From Marsupella aquatica (Eukaryota > Marchantiophyta), in assembly GCA_973895155.1 (NCBI GenBank), contig OZ316893.1:16306001-16370000 (forward strand): a DNA stretch of 64,000 nucleotides. Reading direction: 5' to 3'. Of this stretch, positions 41,549-52,638 are shown in pieces. Every line of letters begins with the position of its first letter. Within the stretch, counting starts at the first letter, position 1. The translations under genes were made by a program, and so were the position numbers. The notes under the pieces are model-generated. The model saw only the letters and a list, made by a program, of their open reading frames with translations, was not told the origin of the DNA and searched no databases.

Positions 41549-42920
41549 AAAATGTGGTGCGTCCCATGGCTCCCTAACCCAAGAAACCCCCCTGCACAAG
41601 CCGATTCCTGCAGGTTTTGCTCTTGGCGAGGCCGGTTTTGCGGCTTAGCGACATGGGACGCTGCTAACTCTCTTCTACTAACATTTTATACACATATACT
41701 GGACAGATCCTTCATCGGGTCATGAGATATGTAGCCGGCCTATTCTATGCCTTCCCTTGTCTTCCTCTCCTTCTCTTCATTAGGTATGTTTGGATTCCGC
41801 CGCTAGAATGATCCCCAACTAGCTTGGGTTAGCCGCTAAGACCTCTCTCAGCTCGACACATCCAACTCTTACTACCTTGCTTACTTCGTTCTCTCTTGGT
41901 TGATGTGGGCAATCTTCAAACAAGTTAATGCAACACACAAATAGCAAAATGACTCCTTCTGACTGAGTTATACCATGCACTTGCCATACAAACAGTACTT
42001 CTCATACACAAGATCTACGAACTAAGCCGTGAGGCCAACTCTATTCAGCTCTTAGGCATGAGAAAACATGAATATACACAAGGGGCACTGTATAACTAAC
42101 CAAGAGATTCTTTTACTACTTGATCCCAGTCCTGCTGGTGCACTAAAAACTTGCTAAAGAAGAAGGCCCTCAACTCACCACTGCCTAGGTACTTATCCTG
42201 GCAGTGGATCCACCTAATTCCTTGCAGCGTAAGCCTAATCTATCCTAACTGTAATCTACCTATGTACAGCGAGGCAGGAGCACAAGTGTTGCTCTTACCA
42301 ATGGATCCGCAATCCCACTAATCTAAGTGTTAGGGCCGCCTCTTGGTCCTGATCCTAATTCTAAACTTGGAGATCTGAGCCCGCCCTGCCCACTCACGCC
42401 TCCTTCCTCCACGTCCGCCCTCCTTAAAAGGAGCGGCCCTCCATAAAAGTTGCGGCCCTCCACCACCATTGTGACGCCGCCAGCACGGCGGTTAATGATT
42501 GATTTGGCCTAGTCGTGCTTAGCGTGCCCCTTTTGGGGCACCGTAGGCCGTAGTTATTAGCATAACGACACTAAGTAGGTAGTACTTATGACTAGGGAAT
42601 CATTAGTTAATAAGGGGCATTTATGTTTGGGATGGCAGCGGAGCACCATTCGTACTCCCGGGTTACAAGCGTGTAAGGGGACAAGCGTGTAGAACAAATT
42701 CTTGGAGGCGGCTGCTGACACGCTCTAAATCGGACCCGTGAGTGGCCAGTACATTGTGAGCGTGAAAAGCTCGGCCTATTGGAAGGGAGGAGGGACCGGT
42801 CGGACAATGAGCCCTCTGAGTATAAAAGGAGGGCCATTCTCTTGCATTACACTCACACTCCATGCGCCAGCTTGACCTCAGCCACTTCGTCCCTCCTTAG
42901 TCGCCCACCGTCACTTCTGG

Positions 42921-44443
42921 ATGTCTATCATGATATTGTCAAGTTTGACCCTTCAATTTTGGCTGCAATTCCTATCCGTAGGAAGTCATTTAGCCAAGTC
43001 CTTAGCCAAAGTCAACCCGCGCCGATACGGGACCGAACAAGCTTACGAGAGAGCCATTTGTTTAGCCGGCCGAAATCACTATAACGGCGACTTTGCCCTC
43101 CCTTTTCAGAGTGAGCTTTGCCGAGTTGACGAAATCAGCAAATACTTCTTTGTCGACGAGAAGTACATTGGATTTTGGGAAGCACTTCTTTGGCTTCCGA
43201 ACAAGGTTTACCATCTCCCGGGCACAATAGACTTGCAGCCACACCATTACGACCATATCCCCGCTCGGGTTCAAGCCTCCATCGACTGTCAGTTTGGCCC
43301 TGCTCAAACAAGTGAGACTCCTATCCTAACATCACTCGACTTCCCCAGGGACTACCTGAATCTCATGGCGCCTCCACCAGCCGCAACTGGCACCAACCCA
43401 TCCGTGACCGCACCAACACTACCTCGGCCTCAGCCAAGTCAATCTCCACCACCGGTAGCACCACCTTTCCGAGTGCGATCCGTGGTAAATGCGGTGAATA
43501 TTAGCTCCAAAGATGAGGAAGCTCACCCTCCTCTGAATCGACGGCCGCGGGGTACGACTCAACAGGCGCCAAGCAACCCGGTGCCACTCCAGCACGCCCG
43601 AGGGGATAACACGATGACTCTAGCGGCCCCAACACCAATACTCATGGCAGTAGCACTACCGCCGCCCGACTGGGAGGATGGGGAGATATCCCCCTCTTCT
43701 AGTCACCCCGGGAATCAGTCTCGGGGTAGAAAGAGAAAGGAACCCGCAGCTATATCCGTGTTGCCTTTAGCCACGGTTGAAGTGGCCAAGCTGACCATGC
43801 ATCGCATGGGGGAGAACATTCACAAGAACATCCTCCACCCCAAGCATGCATGCTACCTGAAGACCCAAGGGTTTGAGCACCTCGCCCCTCTCTCCCTTGG
43901 AATGGAAGCAGGTACTACGGGCAGGATATGACGGAGTTCATTCCAAACTTTGACAAGGCCCGCCAACAAACCCGGGCGCACGGGAGAGTGATGTGTCTCA
44001 ATGAGGCACGTTTGAAGATGATTTTTGGCCTACCCGAGGGGATAAATCGGGTAGAGTCTTGGCCTCTTGGGGGCAAGGGAGCTAAATACAAGTCCTCCAG
44101 CTTCCCGGCCGAGGGAGCAGTGGACAATGGATTCTTGATGAGGACGTGCCTCATCCCGGAGGTAGCAGAACCCCTAGAGTTCCAGCGGTATGCCCTCCAC
44201 ATGATGGAACCACGGGGCGAAATATGTGTCGCCCAGGTCATACAAGTAGAGAACTTTCGGCCTAGGAAGTGGACGTCCTTCTTTGTTAAGAAGTTCCATG
44301 AGGACATGGAGTGGAGAAGGAAAACCTTATACCTTGGCGGAAAGGCGTACTTCGCGAGCCACATCGAGATCATCATCAAGTGGTATGCCCATTTTGACCG
44401 CCTTCCCCGTAGCAACAAGACAAAATTGACTCCTTCAAAGTGA
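42921..44443 (+). pseudogene. Element C LTR-encoded protein, N-terminal and FGLP parts
   Basis: Frame 42921-43931 carries an N-terminal domain (FLSVGSHLAKSLAKVNP, YFFVDEKYIGFWEALLW), then a long Pro-rich and Arg/Lys-containing linker (SRGRKRKE). It overlaps by ATGA with frame 43928-44443, which has the globular domain (MTEFIPNFDKARQQTRAHG, LKMIFGLPEGINRV, FFVKKFHEDMEWRRKTL, ASHIEIIIKWYAHFD). The domain order matches the gypsy B LTR ORF. The frame change at 43928 and TGA at 44441 probably break one original ORF. Function unknown. Confidence 0.65.
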
Positions 44444-45525
44444 GTGTTCCTAGCTCAGGAGAGGCGACCGCAGCCCGAGGCCCAAAACCTGGCTGTCGCA
44501 AAACCTGCTTCCCCGATCCCGCCACCAGCCGCTACCGCCCTGCCAAGCGTACCCATGGACGCAGTTATCGCGACCTTGGAAGCAATCAACCAGGTCAACG
44601 CAATCAAAGCCGGGCAGACTGAGGCGAGACTCGAACCGATACTACGGTGGCCGAGGAAATCCCTTCACCTCCCACAACTGTGTAGGAGGACCACCCAGCC
44701 CCAGTGGAACCAGCCCCTTTGACTGACTTACCTCAAGGGCTGGATGTTTCCACTCCTACTCCCTCGCGGGCTGGGGTCTGCCCGTGCCCGAATCCACATG
44801 GGCATAGTCTGGATCACCCAAAACTCTTTGCACCGGGCACGTTTCTGAACGGCTTGTTGGGAGATTTCTCTCAACAAATCGCACGGGATACCGGGGAATA
44901 CATGGCACGAAAGGTGGCCTACTTCTTCAACCAGGAGTTGGTTGCAGCTGTAAAGGCACGACATGCGCAAGCTGAGATGGCGCGGAGAATAGAGCGGTAC
45001 CGGGTTGAATCTGTCTACCTGAAGGACGAAGTGGCAGCCCTGGAGACTGAACTCCAGCAACTGCAACCTCAGGTAACGGCCACGGAGGATTAGGTTTCCG
45101 AGGCCAGGGCCCGGGCAGCCTTAGTAGAGCAGGCCGGGCTTGGAAAGGACTCCGAGATCGCACGGCTCCGGACCAAGATTGACGGTTTGAAGGGACAAGC
45201 CGTCATTTGGCAAAAAGATCTGGAGGAAGCTAACTCTCGGTCTCAGCGGGACACAACCAAGATTGACACCCTGAAGACAGAGGTGGCGCGGCTTCAAGGA
45301 GAAGCCACGAAGCAGGCCCAGTTGATGGACAAGCTGACGAGCGACGTCCAGCAACTGGAGGAGGCCGCAAAAGAGACGGATGCAGCGAAGCGTGAGAACA
45401 AATCTCTATTGTCCAATTACTCAAGTAGGATGCCAACAGGCTTAGGAGGCAGCAGGATAGTCGCTCCCACTTGGGCGGCTCTGGCAAGCGTGCCAAGCAT
45501 TAGCGGCAAAGTAGGATTAAAATAG
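44444..45525 (+). pseudogene. Element C LTR-encoded protein, coiled-coil part
   Basis: Reading continues in frame after the TGA (AQERRPQPEAQNLAVAKP) and then shifts to 44704. There it reads LFAPGTFLNGLLGDFSQQIA and a long coiled coil (VYLKDEVAALETELQQLQ, TKIDTLKTEVARLQGEATK, LTSDVQQLEEAAKE). TAG at 45091-45093 splits the coil in frame. The end is at about 45525. The same order of FGLP domain then coiled coil occurs in the gypsy B LTRs. Confidence 0.65.
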
Positions 45526-46392
45526 AGTTAGGAGTAGCTAAATCGGGCTATAGGGACAAGTGCCTGCCTAGTTAAAGCGGTGCTGCCATACTGTCCAGCC
45601 TGCATAGATAAGAATCTTCTAATAAGACAAGCCGTTTTCCGGCCTGACAGCCAGCTTAGTTAGGATCTTAGTTAGTGAATATTCGGGCTCGAGGCCACTT
45701 CGGTCCTTGGCCCTTAGTATTTAGTGCACCCCTTGGTAGAGGCAAGGGGTTTTTAGTCACAGAGTTGGACATCCGCGGTATGTGCGGGGAGTCCCGACCT
45801 CTTTGAGTGAAAGAGTACCAAGGGGAGGGGGTAGGACTAAGATCGTTGGGTGAGTGCGGAGCCGGGCTCCGTTGTAGTGTACACCCTCGGCCTTGGACCA
45901 ATTCATTCAAGAGCTTTTGGGTCAACTAAGTGTACGTGTATGTCCCCTTTGTAGTAAAATCCTTTCCCATTATTTCCTTCGTGTAAATCAAGATTGTATG
46001 CTTGTGCGTGTGCATGTGTGAATCTTGTGTATGGGTGCCAACACTTGGCCAAACACACTACCTGAGCCGTGCACGGGGTACAACTTGCGGGTAAGTGGTT
46101 GCGAGCACAGGTTGAGTAACCGTATCATCGAATCCGAATCAAAGACAGACAACACGAAGGCTTAGAAGCCCGTAAGCCGAGGTTGATCCCGCTATCAACT
46201 AAGGTACGTTCCGGCGGCGGAACACAAACCATACCTAGGAGGTGTCCGTAAATAACAGTAGACGCACTTAGCGCTAGTTTACGTGAGTTAGGTGCATTCC
46301 GTGCTTCCCTCCCTGCCCGAACCCTCATATTTATGAAGGATGTGCCTGTCTAAGCCAAAGCCCGGGTTAAGGCCTAGGCTGACGACGTGACA
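45526..46392 (+). other. Element C 3' noncoding part
   Basis: No ORF or domain is supported. The stretch runs to the CGTGACA end and includes GT-rich sequence near 45990-46030. Confidence 0.5.
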
Positions 46393-46585
46393 ACCGTCAT
46401 GGTAGCGGTGGCTGATCCTCAATGGACGCCCCCAACGCTTCCTCCGAAGCCATTGCCGTAGGTCCGTCCTCTGACAGATTACCTGCCCCGGACCCAATCA
46501 ACTCTCCCGCAGCCTGACCGGGTCCACCCTCGGCTTTGGCCTCAGCATCGGCCACAGCCTCCGATACGGCTATGGCTTCCCCGAC

Positions 46586-49500
46586 CTATTCTAGTGGTGG
46601 ATCCGGTACACTGGCTTCATCACTGATTGTCCCGGCTTCGGCCTTGCCATCCCCGCCTTCTAGGACAGTTGGATCCTCTACCGTGACCCTGCCTGAGGTT
46701 GGTGCTGGGTACTCCTCCTTGGTCATGACGCCACTTACCTCCGGCACCGGTGCAAGTGTTGCGGCTTGTCCTTCGGCCAGTACTACCCCTAGCAACTTGG
46801 TTGCCACAATTGGAGTTTGAACTGATGAAGCCAAGCACTTAAATACTGCGGCTTGTTTCTTCAGCCGCTCCGTTTGGTTGTTGGCCCACCGCTATAAGTT
46901 CTCCATCTTCCTCGTGCTTTCCTCCAACTCCTCTTGCGTTTCATCCAGGTCCTTGCGCGCCTCCTCTAACTCCTTCTGGGCTTCCTCCAATTCCTTCCGC
47001 GCCTCCTTTCGTAAGGTAGCCCTCTCCTCCTGGGTCCTCTCAACTCCTTGTTGAGCTCCGTTACGACCTCAGACTCCATTTTGTTCATCTTGGCATAAGT
47101 TTGATCGAGCTGGTCATCTTTCTCACACAGGTTGGCCTTGAAGCTGGCCGTTAGGGATGCAAGCTCCTCTTGCAGCACAATAATCCCTTGATTCCCTAAC
47201 TCGGCCTCCTTCTGATCAAGGGTTCCGCGGAGATCCTTGAGCTCCCCCTTCAACGCCCTCTCCTTCCTCTGGGTCTCCGCCATGGCCCAATTGTTGGTTG
47301 CTATGTGGGCCTCCTCTACGTCCCTCAACTCTCGCTTTCTCCCTTTCCTTGACCGCATCGGCCAACTCCCCTTGAGTCCGAGTCAGTTTATCCTTGATAA
47401 TTTGATTATCAGACTGAGCGGTATCCAGTTGCCCCTGCATGATGTTTAGCTCATGCCACTTAATCCGCAGCTCATCTTGGGCTTTCTTGGCCGCCTTCAG
47501 GTCTTCAGCCTCGGCTTCCTTCTCCCTAAGCCGTCGGATGACCTTATCCTTCTTTCTTCTCTCCAAAGCCACCGCTTCTTCCAATCGGGTTTTTCCAACA
47601 TCTCCCTGTGGAAAAAGGGTCCCTCCTCCAACTCCTCCCCAAAGATGTTGAGCGCAAGTTCCCCACACATCTCCCCGTAGTCCATGGCTCTTTCTTGTGC
47701 ATAGGTGGAGTGAGTAGTAGTCATTGGCATCAACCACCGCGGCCTTTGTTCCCAAGCCGCCTTTCGGATTTCTTCTATCATGGCTGGAGGGCTGCTTTGT
47801 CTTTCTGCAAGCCGCCGGATGTCCTCTGGCCATTCTCCCCCGGGTAAATCCTTCTCTTTGGCCAGGGCTGTCTCCTCCTCTTCCCTGAGCCGCTCCTCAA
47901 ACTCATGTGCCATTTGTTTTATCCCGTCGAATCTCGGGGGAGCGACATCTGGTGGGGGAGACTCGGGGTTGTTCTGCTAGGTGGGGTCCCCTCAAACTAC
48001 TCTAGGAAGTGTGGGGATGAAACGGCCATAGGTCCTTACTCTTGGGACATGATGGTCTGACCTATAGCCAGAGTTGTCATTGTCGTAGTCCTCCACCACC
48101 TCCTCCTCAGCTTGGACTACCGGCTCCCCCCGCTGCTCTCCTGGTCCTGTTGCAAACACGGCCTCCTACCAAACATAGCTCACGAGTCCGGGTTCCTCCT
48201 CCGGCTTCCAGTCTATCCTCTCCCTCTGGTTACCGCGACCAGGAGCTTTAGGCTGCTTTCCCTCGGCTTCTGGACTCAAGGCTCATACATACATTCGAAC
48301 CCCCGACTCGTGTTCTGGCCTCCTTCTTTCCTTGGCTCTAGTAAAGGGGTTTTTCCTCATGAGTTGGCTTAGGCCAACTTCTAGGGCAGTGTCCTATACC
48401 AGTGCCATTGCCGTTGCCATCCTCTTTTCCTTCTCTAGCAATTTTAGAAGATTCTGCATGCCTGGTTGCTGCATCGGCAAGTCTTTCGTCCTTGGCCTAA
48501 ACACTTGCTCGATCGTAGGACTGCCGGGCTGGTTGGGTTTCTCTGCTGCCGGCCTCTGTTCCGGAACCTCCTTTGGTGCCCTTGCCTGCAGGGTAAGTAC
48601 CGGGGCAAAGATCTGACTTCGGGCATACCGGCACAACAATGGCATGTGATAGCCAAGCCGGGATACGCTTCCCTTGCCAATCACCTGCTGTTCCTCCTTC
48701 AAGATCTTCTTCAGTTGGGTGAGGAGGTACCCATTATAGTCTTGGCTTGGGTCTGGTCTCTCCGCCAGGTAGACTTGTGCCTTGCCGATCTCTGGCCTCG
48801 GCAAGTTACAATGCATGGTTACCCACAAGAAATCGATCATCTCTCCAATGTGTGGGTTGGTGCAGGTGTTTCGGAAGAAGCCGTTCTTTGTTGATGGCCC
48901 TGGGAACGACCAGAACTCCTTGTCTGGCAAGGTCTTCCTAGTGTCTACTTTGGTCTTATTTCCTATCGGCAAGCCAAACACTTTGGCAATCACCTAGGGA
49001 GTGAGATAGAACTCCTTCCCATAGATCCTTGTGGAATTGGTCTCGGGCTCCCATGATCCCACAAATTCTAATAAGTCAGAATCTGGCACCTTCGGCTTTA
49101 GCCATGGTAATTTCACGAAGGCTTCCAAGCTGGATCCGACCATGAAGCCCTGGTACTTCCGAGTCTGCATAGCCGTAAAGCATGCATCCTCTCATGCAAA
49201 GTGTAATTGCACTTCCTTGGGGAGGGTCGCCGCCCAGCCTTTCCAGGTGTCATCCCTTGTTGGAATGACATTGATGGGGTCAACCTCCTCTTCTTCGGCT
49301 TCTCCCTGCCTCCTACTTCCTTGCTTGGCTGGCTTCCTTGGTGCCGCCGACCTTGTTCTCTTCGCAAGGGTGGCCTCGATCTTCATTGTTGTTCCCTTTC
49401 CTCTTCATAGCGGCTGCCGTGGATGTTTCTCCAAGCATGGTTGCCTTTGTCCACACCTCCATGCTACCCTTCAACTCCCAATGTATGTCATTGCAGCGGT

Positions 49501-49690
49501 TGATGGCTTCCCGGATGCCGATGATTCTGTTCTTGCAAAATAGAAGGTCGTCGAGCTGATTGACCGTAGGAGTTCACAAGAATTTGGCCTTGATAAGCTC
49601 TCTTCCTATGAAGGCAAACTTTTGCAGCTCCCATAATCGAGCGAGCTCCTGCCGTTCTCAAGCTGCCCTTTCTGATTCTTCATCCTTGTA
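46586..49690 (-). pseudogene. LTR-encoded FGLP and coiled-coil protein, gypsy B 5' LTR copy
   Basis: Second copy of the ORF in the 3' LTR. It has linker pieces at 49386-49113, the FGLP domain at 48993-48394 (VFGLPIGNKTKVDTRK, MIDFLWVTMHCNLPRP, YHMPLLCRYARSQ), the coiled coil at 47913-46960 and the tail at 46834-46586. Here the FGLP domain reads through in one 199-codon frame where the 3' copy is broken at 27508. The basic KKKKRK tail of the other copy is deleted near 46728. Confidence 0.7.
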
Positions 49691-49708
49691 GGTCCCAATG
49701 TACTCAGT

Positions 49709-50430
49709 CACTACAACACTACCTACACCTTTAGCGAACTTGAAAGCATCGCAAACAACAAAGGAAATCAAAAAACAAAACTCACCTTTGCAAAGTATCG
49801 CGCATCGCAATAGAATCGCAAACTACGAAGCCCAAAGGTTTGCACCCGGTCTTTCGCAAGACCTTCGCAAGACCTTCGCAACTTGCAACACAAATAGAAT
49901 CGCAAAGGACTCACATTTAAGCGACTCCTTGGGCGTCGCGATAGGCTTGCGATAATAATCGACCAGTTCAATATTTGCGATTCCCTCGGGGGTTTCACTT
50001 CCACAAAAATGGCACATCACGTGCGACGAAGTATAGGGTTGATTTATTGGTTTGAAGGGAAGACTTAAGAATTTTTGTAGAAGAACAATAGGGTCCTTTA
50101 AATTCAATTTTGAGACTTATAAGAACATTAGGGTCTTTTTAACCAAAATAACTTTATAGGGGTTGAAAAATTAAAAAAAAATCTTATATTTTAGGGGGTC
50201 TGAGGCCTAAAAACGTCGCAGGGGATGGGGAGACATCCATATAGTGAGACCCCTGAGGCAATTCCACAAGTTTGGTAATATGTTTGTGATATTCAATAAA
50301 TGGTAGTTATGCCATGAAATTTGCTTTGCATTTGTGTGAACTTATGTGGTTCGCATAATGTTTGCGATACCTTCAGTATGGTAAATATGCGATTTGGGTT
50401 GATCGCATAGGTTTCGCAAGCTGTCTTGAG
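49709..50430 (+). promoter_or_regulatory. CACTA left terminus and subterminal repeats
   Basis: Terminal CACTACAAC followed by about 15 copies of TCGCAA, CGCAAA or the inverse TTTGCG type (for example 49748, 49802, 49814, 49853-49900, 50343-50420). In En/Spm such subterminal motifs bind TnpA. Similar clusters occur at 51290-51450 and 52745-52985. Confidence 0.7.
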
Positions 50431-50672
50431 GCTAGGGTTTAGATTTAGAGTTTTGAATTATGGTTGGGGTCTTGTTGCCCAACACGGAGAATGAGGTCTG
50501 AATCAAAATTGCTTTATAGAAAATTGATAGGTACACAAAAATTAGGGTTTCCTAAACCCTAAACCCTAGATGGGTGTCATATGACAAGCTAGGTCCCTAT
50601 AAGACTACCCATATCAAAACTATATACTACACTAAGTAAATGGGCATCCCATGGGCACTACACCACCAAGCT

Positions 50673-52638
50673 CTAGAATGGGGTCCTCCTACTCCTTGTC
50701 GCCGGCCTCTTCCCCTTGTCCCTCTTGCGACGATCCGGACGTGGCATAGGAGGTGGTGCTGGCTGCTCCTCCACATCTAGTTCCTCCTCCTCCTCCTCCT
50801 CCTCATCCTCTTCCTCCCCCTCCTGCTGGGAAACTCCTCCTACTGGTCCAGATCCACTACTCCCTCCTACCTTGGGCCCCTTTGTCGTGGTCCCCTCATT
50901 GTTCTCATTGGTGCTGCTGGTATCACTGGCATCCTCATCATCCTGTTTGCACAGCACAACGCCAAATTGGTTTAGGTTTACAGAATGAAAATATAAGTGG
51001 ATTGGGTGGGAAAAACTGAAGGGGATACATGCACTTACAGTCGCCAACTCTGCGTCAACCAAGTCAAAGAGATGTTTGGCTCCATGCGCAGCTCCTATCT
51101 CCATCTCTTTTGCTGTTATCTTCCTGCGGTACCTCTTATACTACCACAACCAAACATTCCAAAACCAAAATAGATTGGGGTTAATATGCCATAAACCCAA
51201 GAAAAATGCATGGAGGTGCTAATAGGGTGCTCCCTAACACAAAATTGGGCTCAATAACCCTTAGCGGTATTTTTTAAACATAATACACACTTGCGAAACT
51301 CCCCGCTTCGCAAATTCAAATAAATTGGCTGTTTGCGAAGTAGTTTGCGAAGCGGGTTAGTTCGCAATAGCTTCGCATCTATAACTTTAAAAAATGCCAT
51401 AATAGACTTTGCGAAACATTTGCAAAGCAACCCGCATCGCAAAAGCTTCGCAAACTCTATTTTTAAAAAATTCCGAGAAATCTCTAAGGCACGCAATGCG
51501 TCAGGGTGACCTAAAGTACAAGGCAGGCCATAAGAAAGAAAGAAGAGGTATGTAGGGGGGGCATTGCAAGTTCGGATAGCAATTGAAAGCAAGGAAATAG
51601 AAGCAGGGGAGGAGAGGGCCCACTCACAAAGTGTGCTTTGAGGCCGGGAAGTCCACCTTGGCCCATCTTGTGCGTGGTCTTGGGCCGTTTGCTGACTCGC
51701 TCAACTGCAAGGATGAATTTTTGGGGTGGTGCCCCCACTTCATCCACAATGTGCTGCATGTGAGACACCTTCTCAGCCATTGCCTTGAGCTCTCGGTCGG
51801 ACTTCCCGGCCTTCTGTGCCTTGGCTTCCATCTCCTTCCATAAGAGAAGGTTTCTGGCAACTCTCATCTGCACCTCCACTTTATAAAAGGCATTCCACAC
51901 GTCCTCAGTGAATTGCAGTGGCCTCCTCACGTTTCTGTACTCCTCCAAGTTTGCCAGGTAGGCCCTTAACTTCTTCCTATCATGGTACCATGCTTGAGAC
52001 ATTGAATTGGAAATTCTATTTGCAAGCCATTGTTCATCAATCTCAGCTCCATTTCGAAATGAATCTTTGATTTGACTCATTACTTTCCTCTGGTCTGCCT
52101 TGCTGAGTTTCCCCCACTCAACTCCTCGTGCAAAATTGGAGCGCACCATAAGCCTGATAGTGCTCTTTGCCCCGGTGTAGGCCAGTTCAGTAGGAATGCC
52201 TTCAATCAAGGCAATCATAGGCAGCTTCTTCCTCTCTTCCTCCTTCTTTCGCTGCTCCTCCCGCTGTGCTCTTATCTCATCTCGTTCCTCTCTCCTCCTC
52301 TTCTTTTCTAGGGCTGCAGGTGAGACCACTCCTGCCTTGGCCCTCTCCTCCTTATGCTTCTTCTCTCTTGCCTTTTGTTGAGCTGCACTCCTTTGCTCCT
52401 CCTCCCTTGCAATGTTCCCTGCAACTACTCCCGTTTGCAAGGCTTGCCCTAGGATTGCACTCAAAGAAGCAATCCCTGCTGGTGCAGTCAAATCTAAGCG
52501 GCTCAACTATGCTGCATTGAGGTGCTCAGCCATCAAATCGGTCCATCGATTCCTCTCCTGCTCCCCATTGCCTTCATTCCCATTGCCACTGTCACTCACC
52601 CTTGCCCCATCACCTCCATTTGCTCCACTGGAATCCAT
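50673..52638 (-). pseudogene. TnpA-like CACTA accessory gene, three exons
   Basis: Exon 1 (52638-51628) starts MDSSGANGG and carries a Lys/Glu/Arg coiled region (EKKRRREERDEIRAQREEQ). It is followed by a helical domain (NFARGVEWGKLSKADQRKV, SMSQAWYHDRKKLRAYL, PLQFTEDVWNAFYKVE) with the 'x-x-W then conserved helix' pattern of plant Ptta/En/Spm proteins. Exon 2 is 51140-51039 and exon 3 50942-50673 (acidic run, Pro-rich, basic end). All junctions are GT-AG and keep phase 0, giving about 460 residues. TAG at 52507-52509 interrupts exon 1 in frame, probably from CAG. It points away from tnp2, towards the left terminus. Confidence 0.6.

Larger units (their letters stand above)
42470..46392 (+). 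mobile_element. Element C: solo-LTR-like insert with its own ORF
   Basis: 3923 bp with ends TGTGACGCCGCC and CGTGACA, flanked by ACCAT (42465-42469) and ACCGT (46393-46397). The uninterrupted 3' LTR copy has ACCGT at this point, so the left flank shows a CpG-type change. It has no internal LTR pair, PBS, gag or pol. Its start matches the gypsy B LTR start, and both carry the same protein layout, so the best reading is a solo LTR of a related element. A GTATAAAAGG TATA box lies near 42820. Confidence 0.8.
24054..49708 (-). mobile_element. Ty3/gypsy retrotransposon B, split by three insertions
   Basis: Order on the minus strand: 5' LTR (49708-41553, outer end missing), PBS, gag, pro, RT, RNase H, integrase, PPT, 3' LTR (28765-24054). 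A copia element sits in RNase H (30415-36982), element C in the 5' LTR (42470-46392), and a CACTA element replaces the outer 5' LTR at 49709. Frames carry several stops and shifts, so it is older than gypsy A. The LTRs are about 4.7 kb and themselves coding. Left flank CTGTG (24049-24053) is the candidate TSD. Confidence 0.9.
41553..49708 (-). repeat. 5' LTR of gypsy B, truncated and interrupted
   Basis: Aligns with the 3' LTR from 24054 to about 28341. It is interrupted by element C (42470-46392). Its outer ~424 bp, equivalent to 28342-28765, are missing where the CACTA element starts at 49709. A short extra block lies near 42438-42460 relative to the 3' LTR. Confidence 0.85.

Noticed and set aside
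50716-51019. Plus-strand poly-Ser / poly-Pro ORFs
   Set aside because: Antisense of the Glu-rich exon 3 of the TnpA-like gene.
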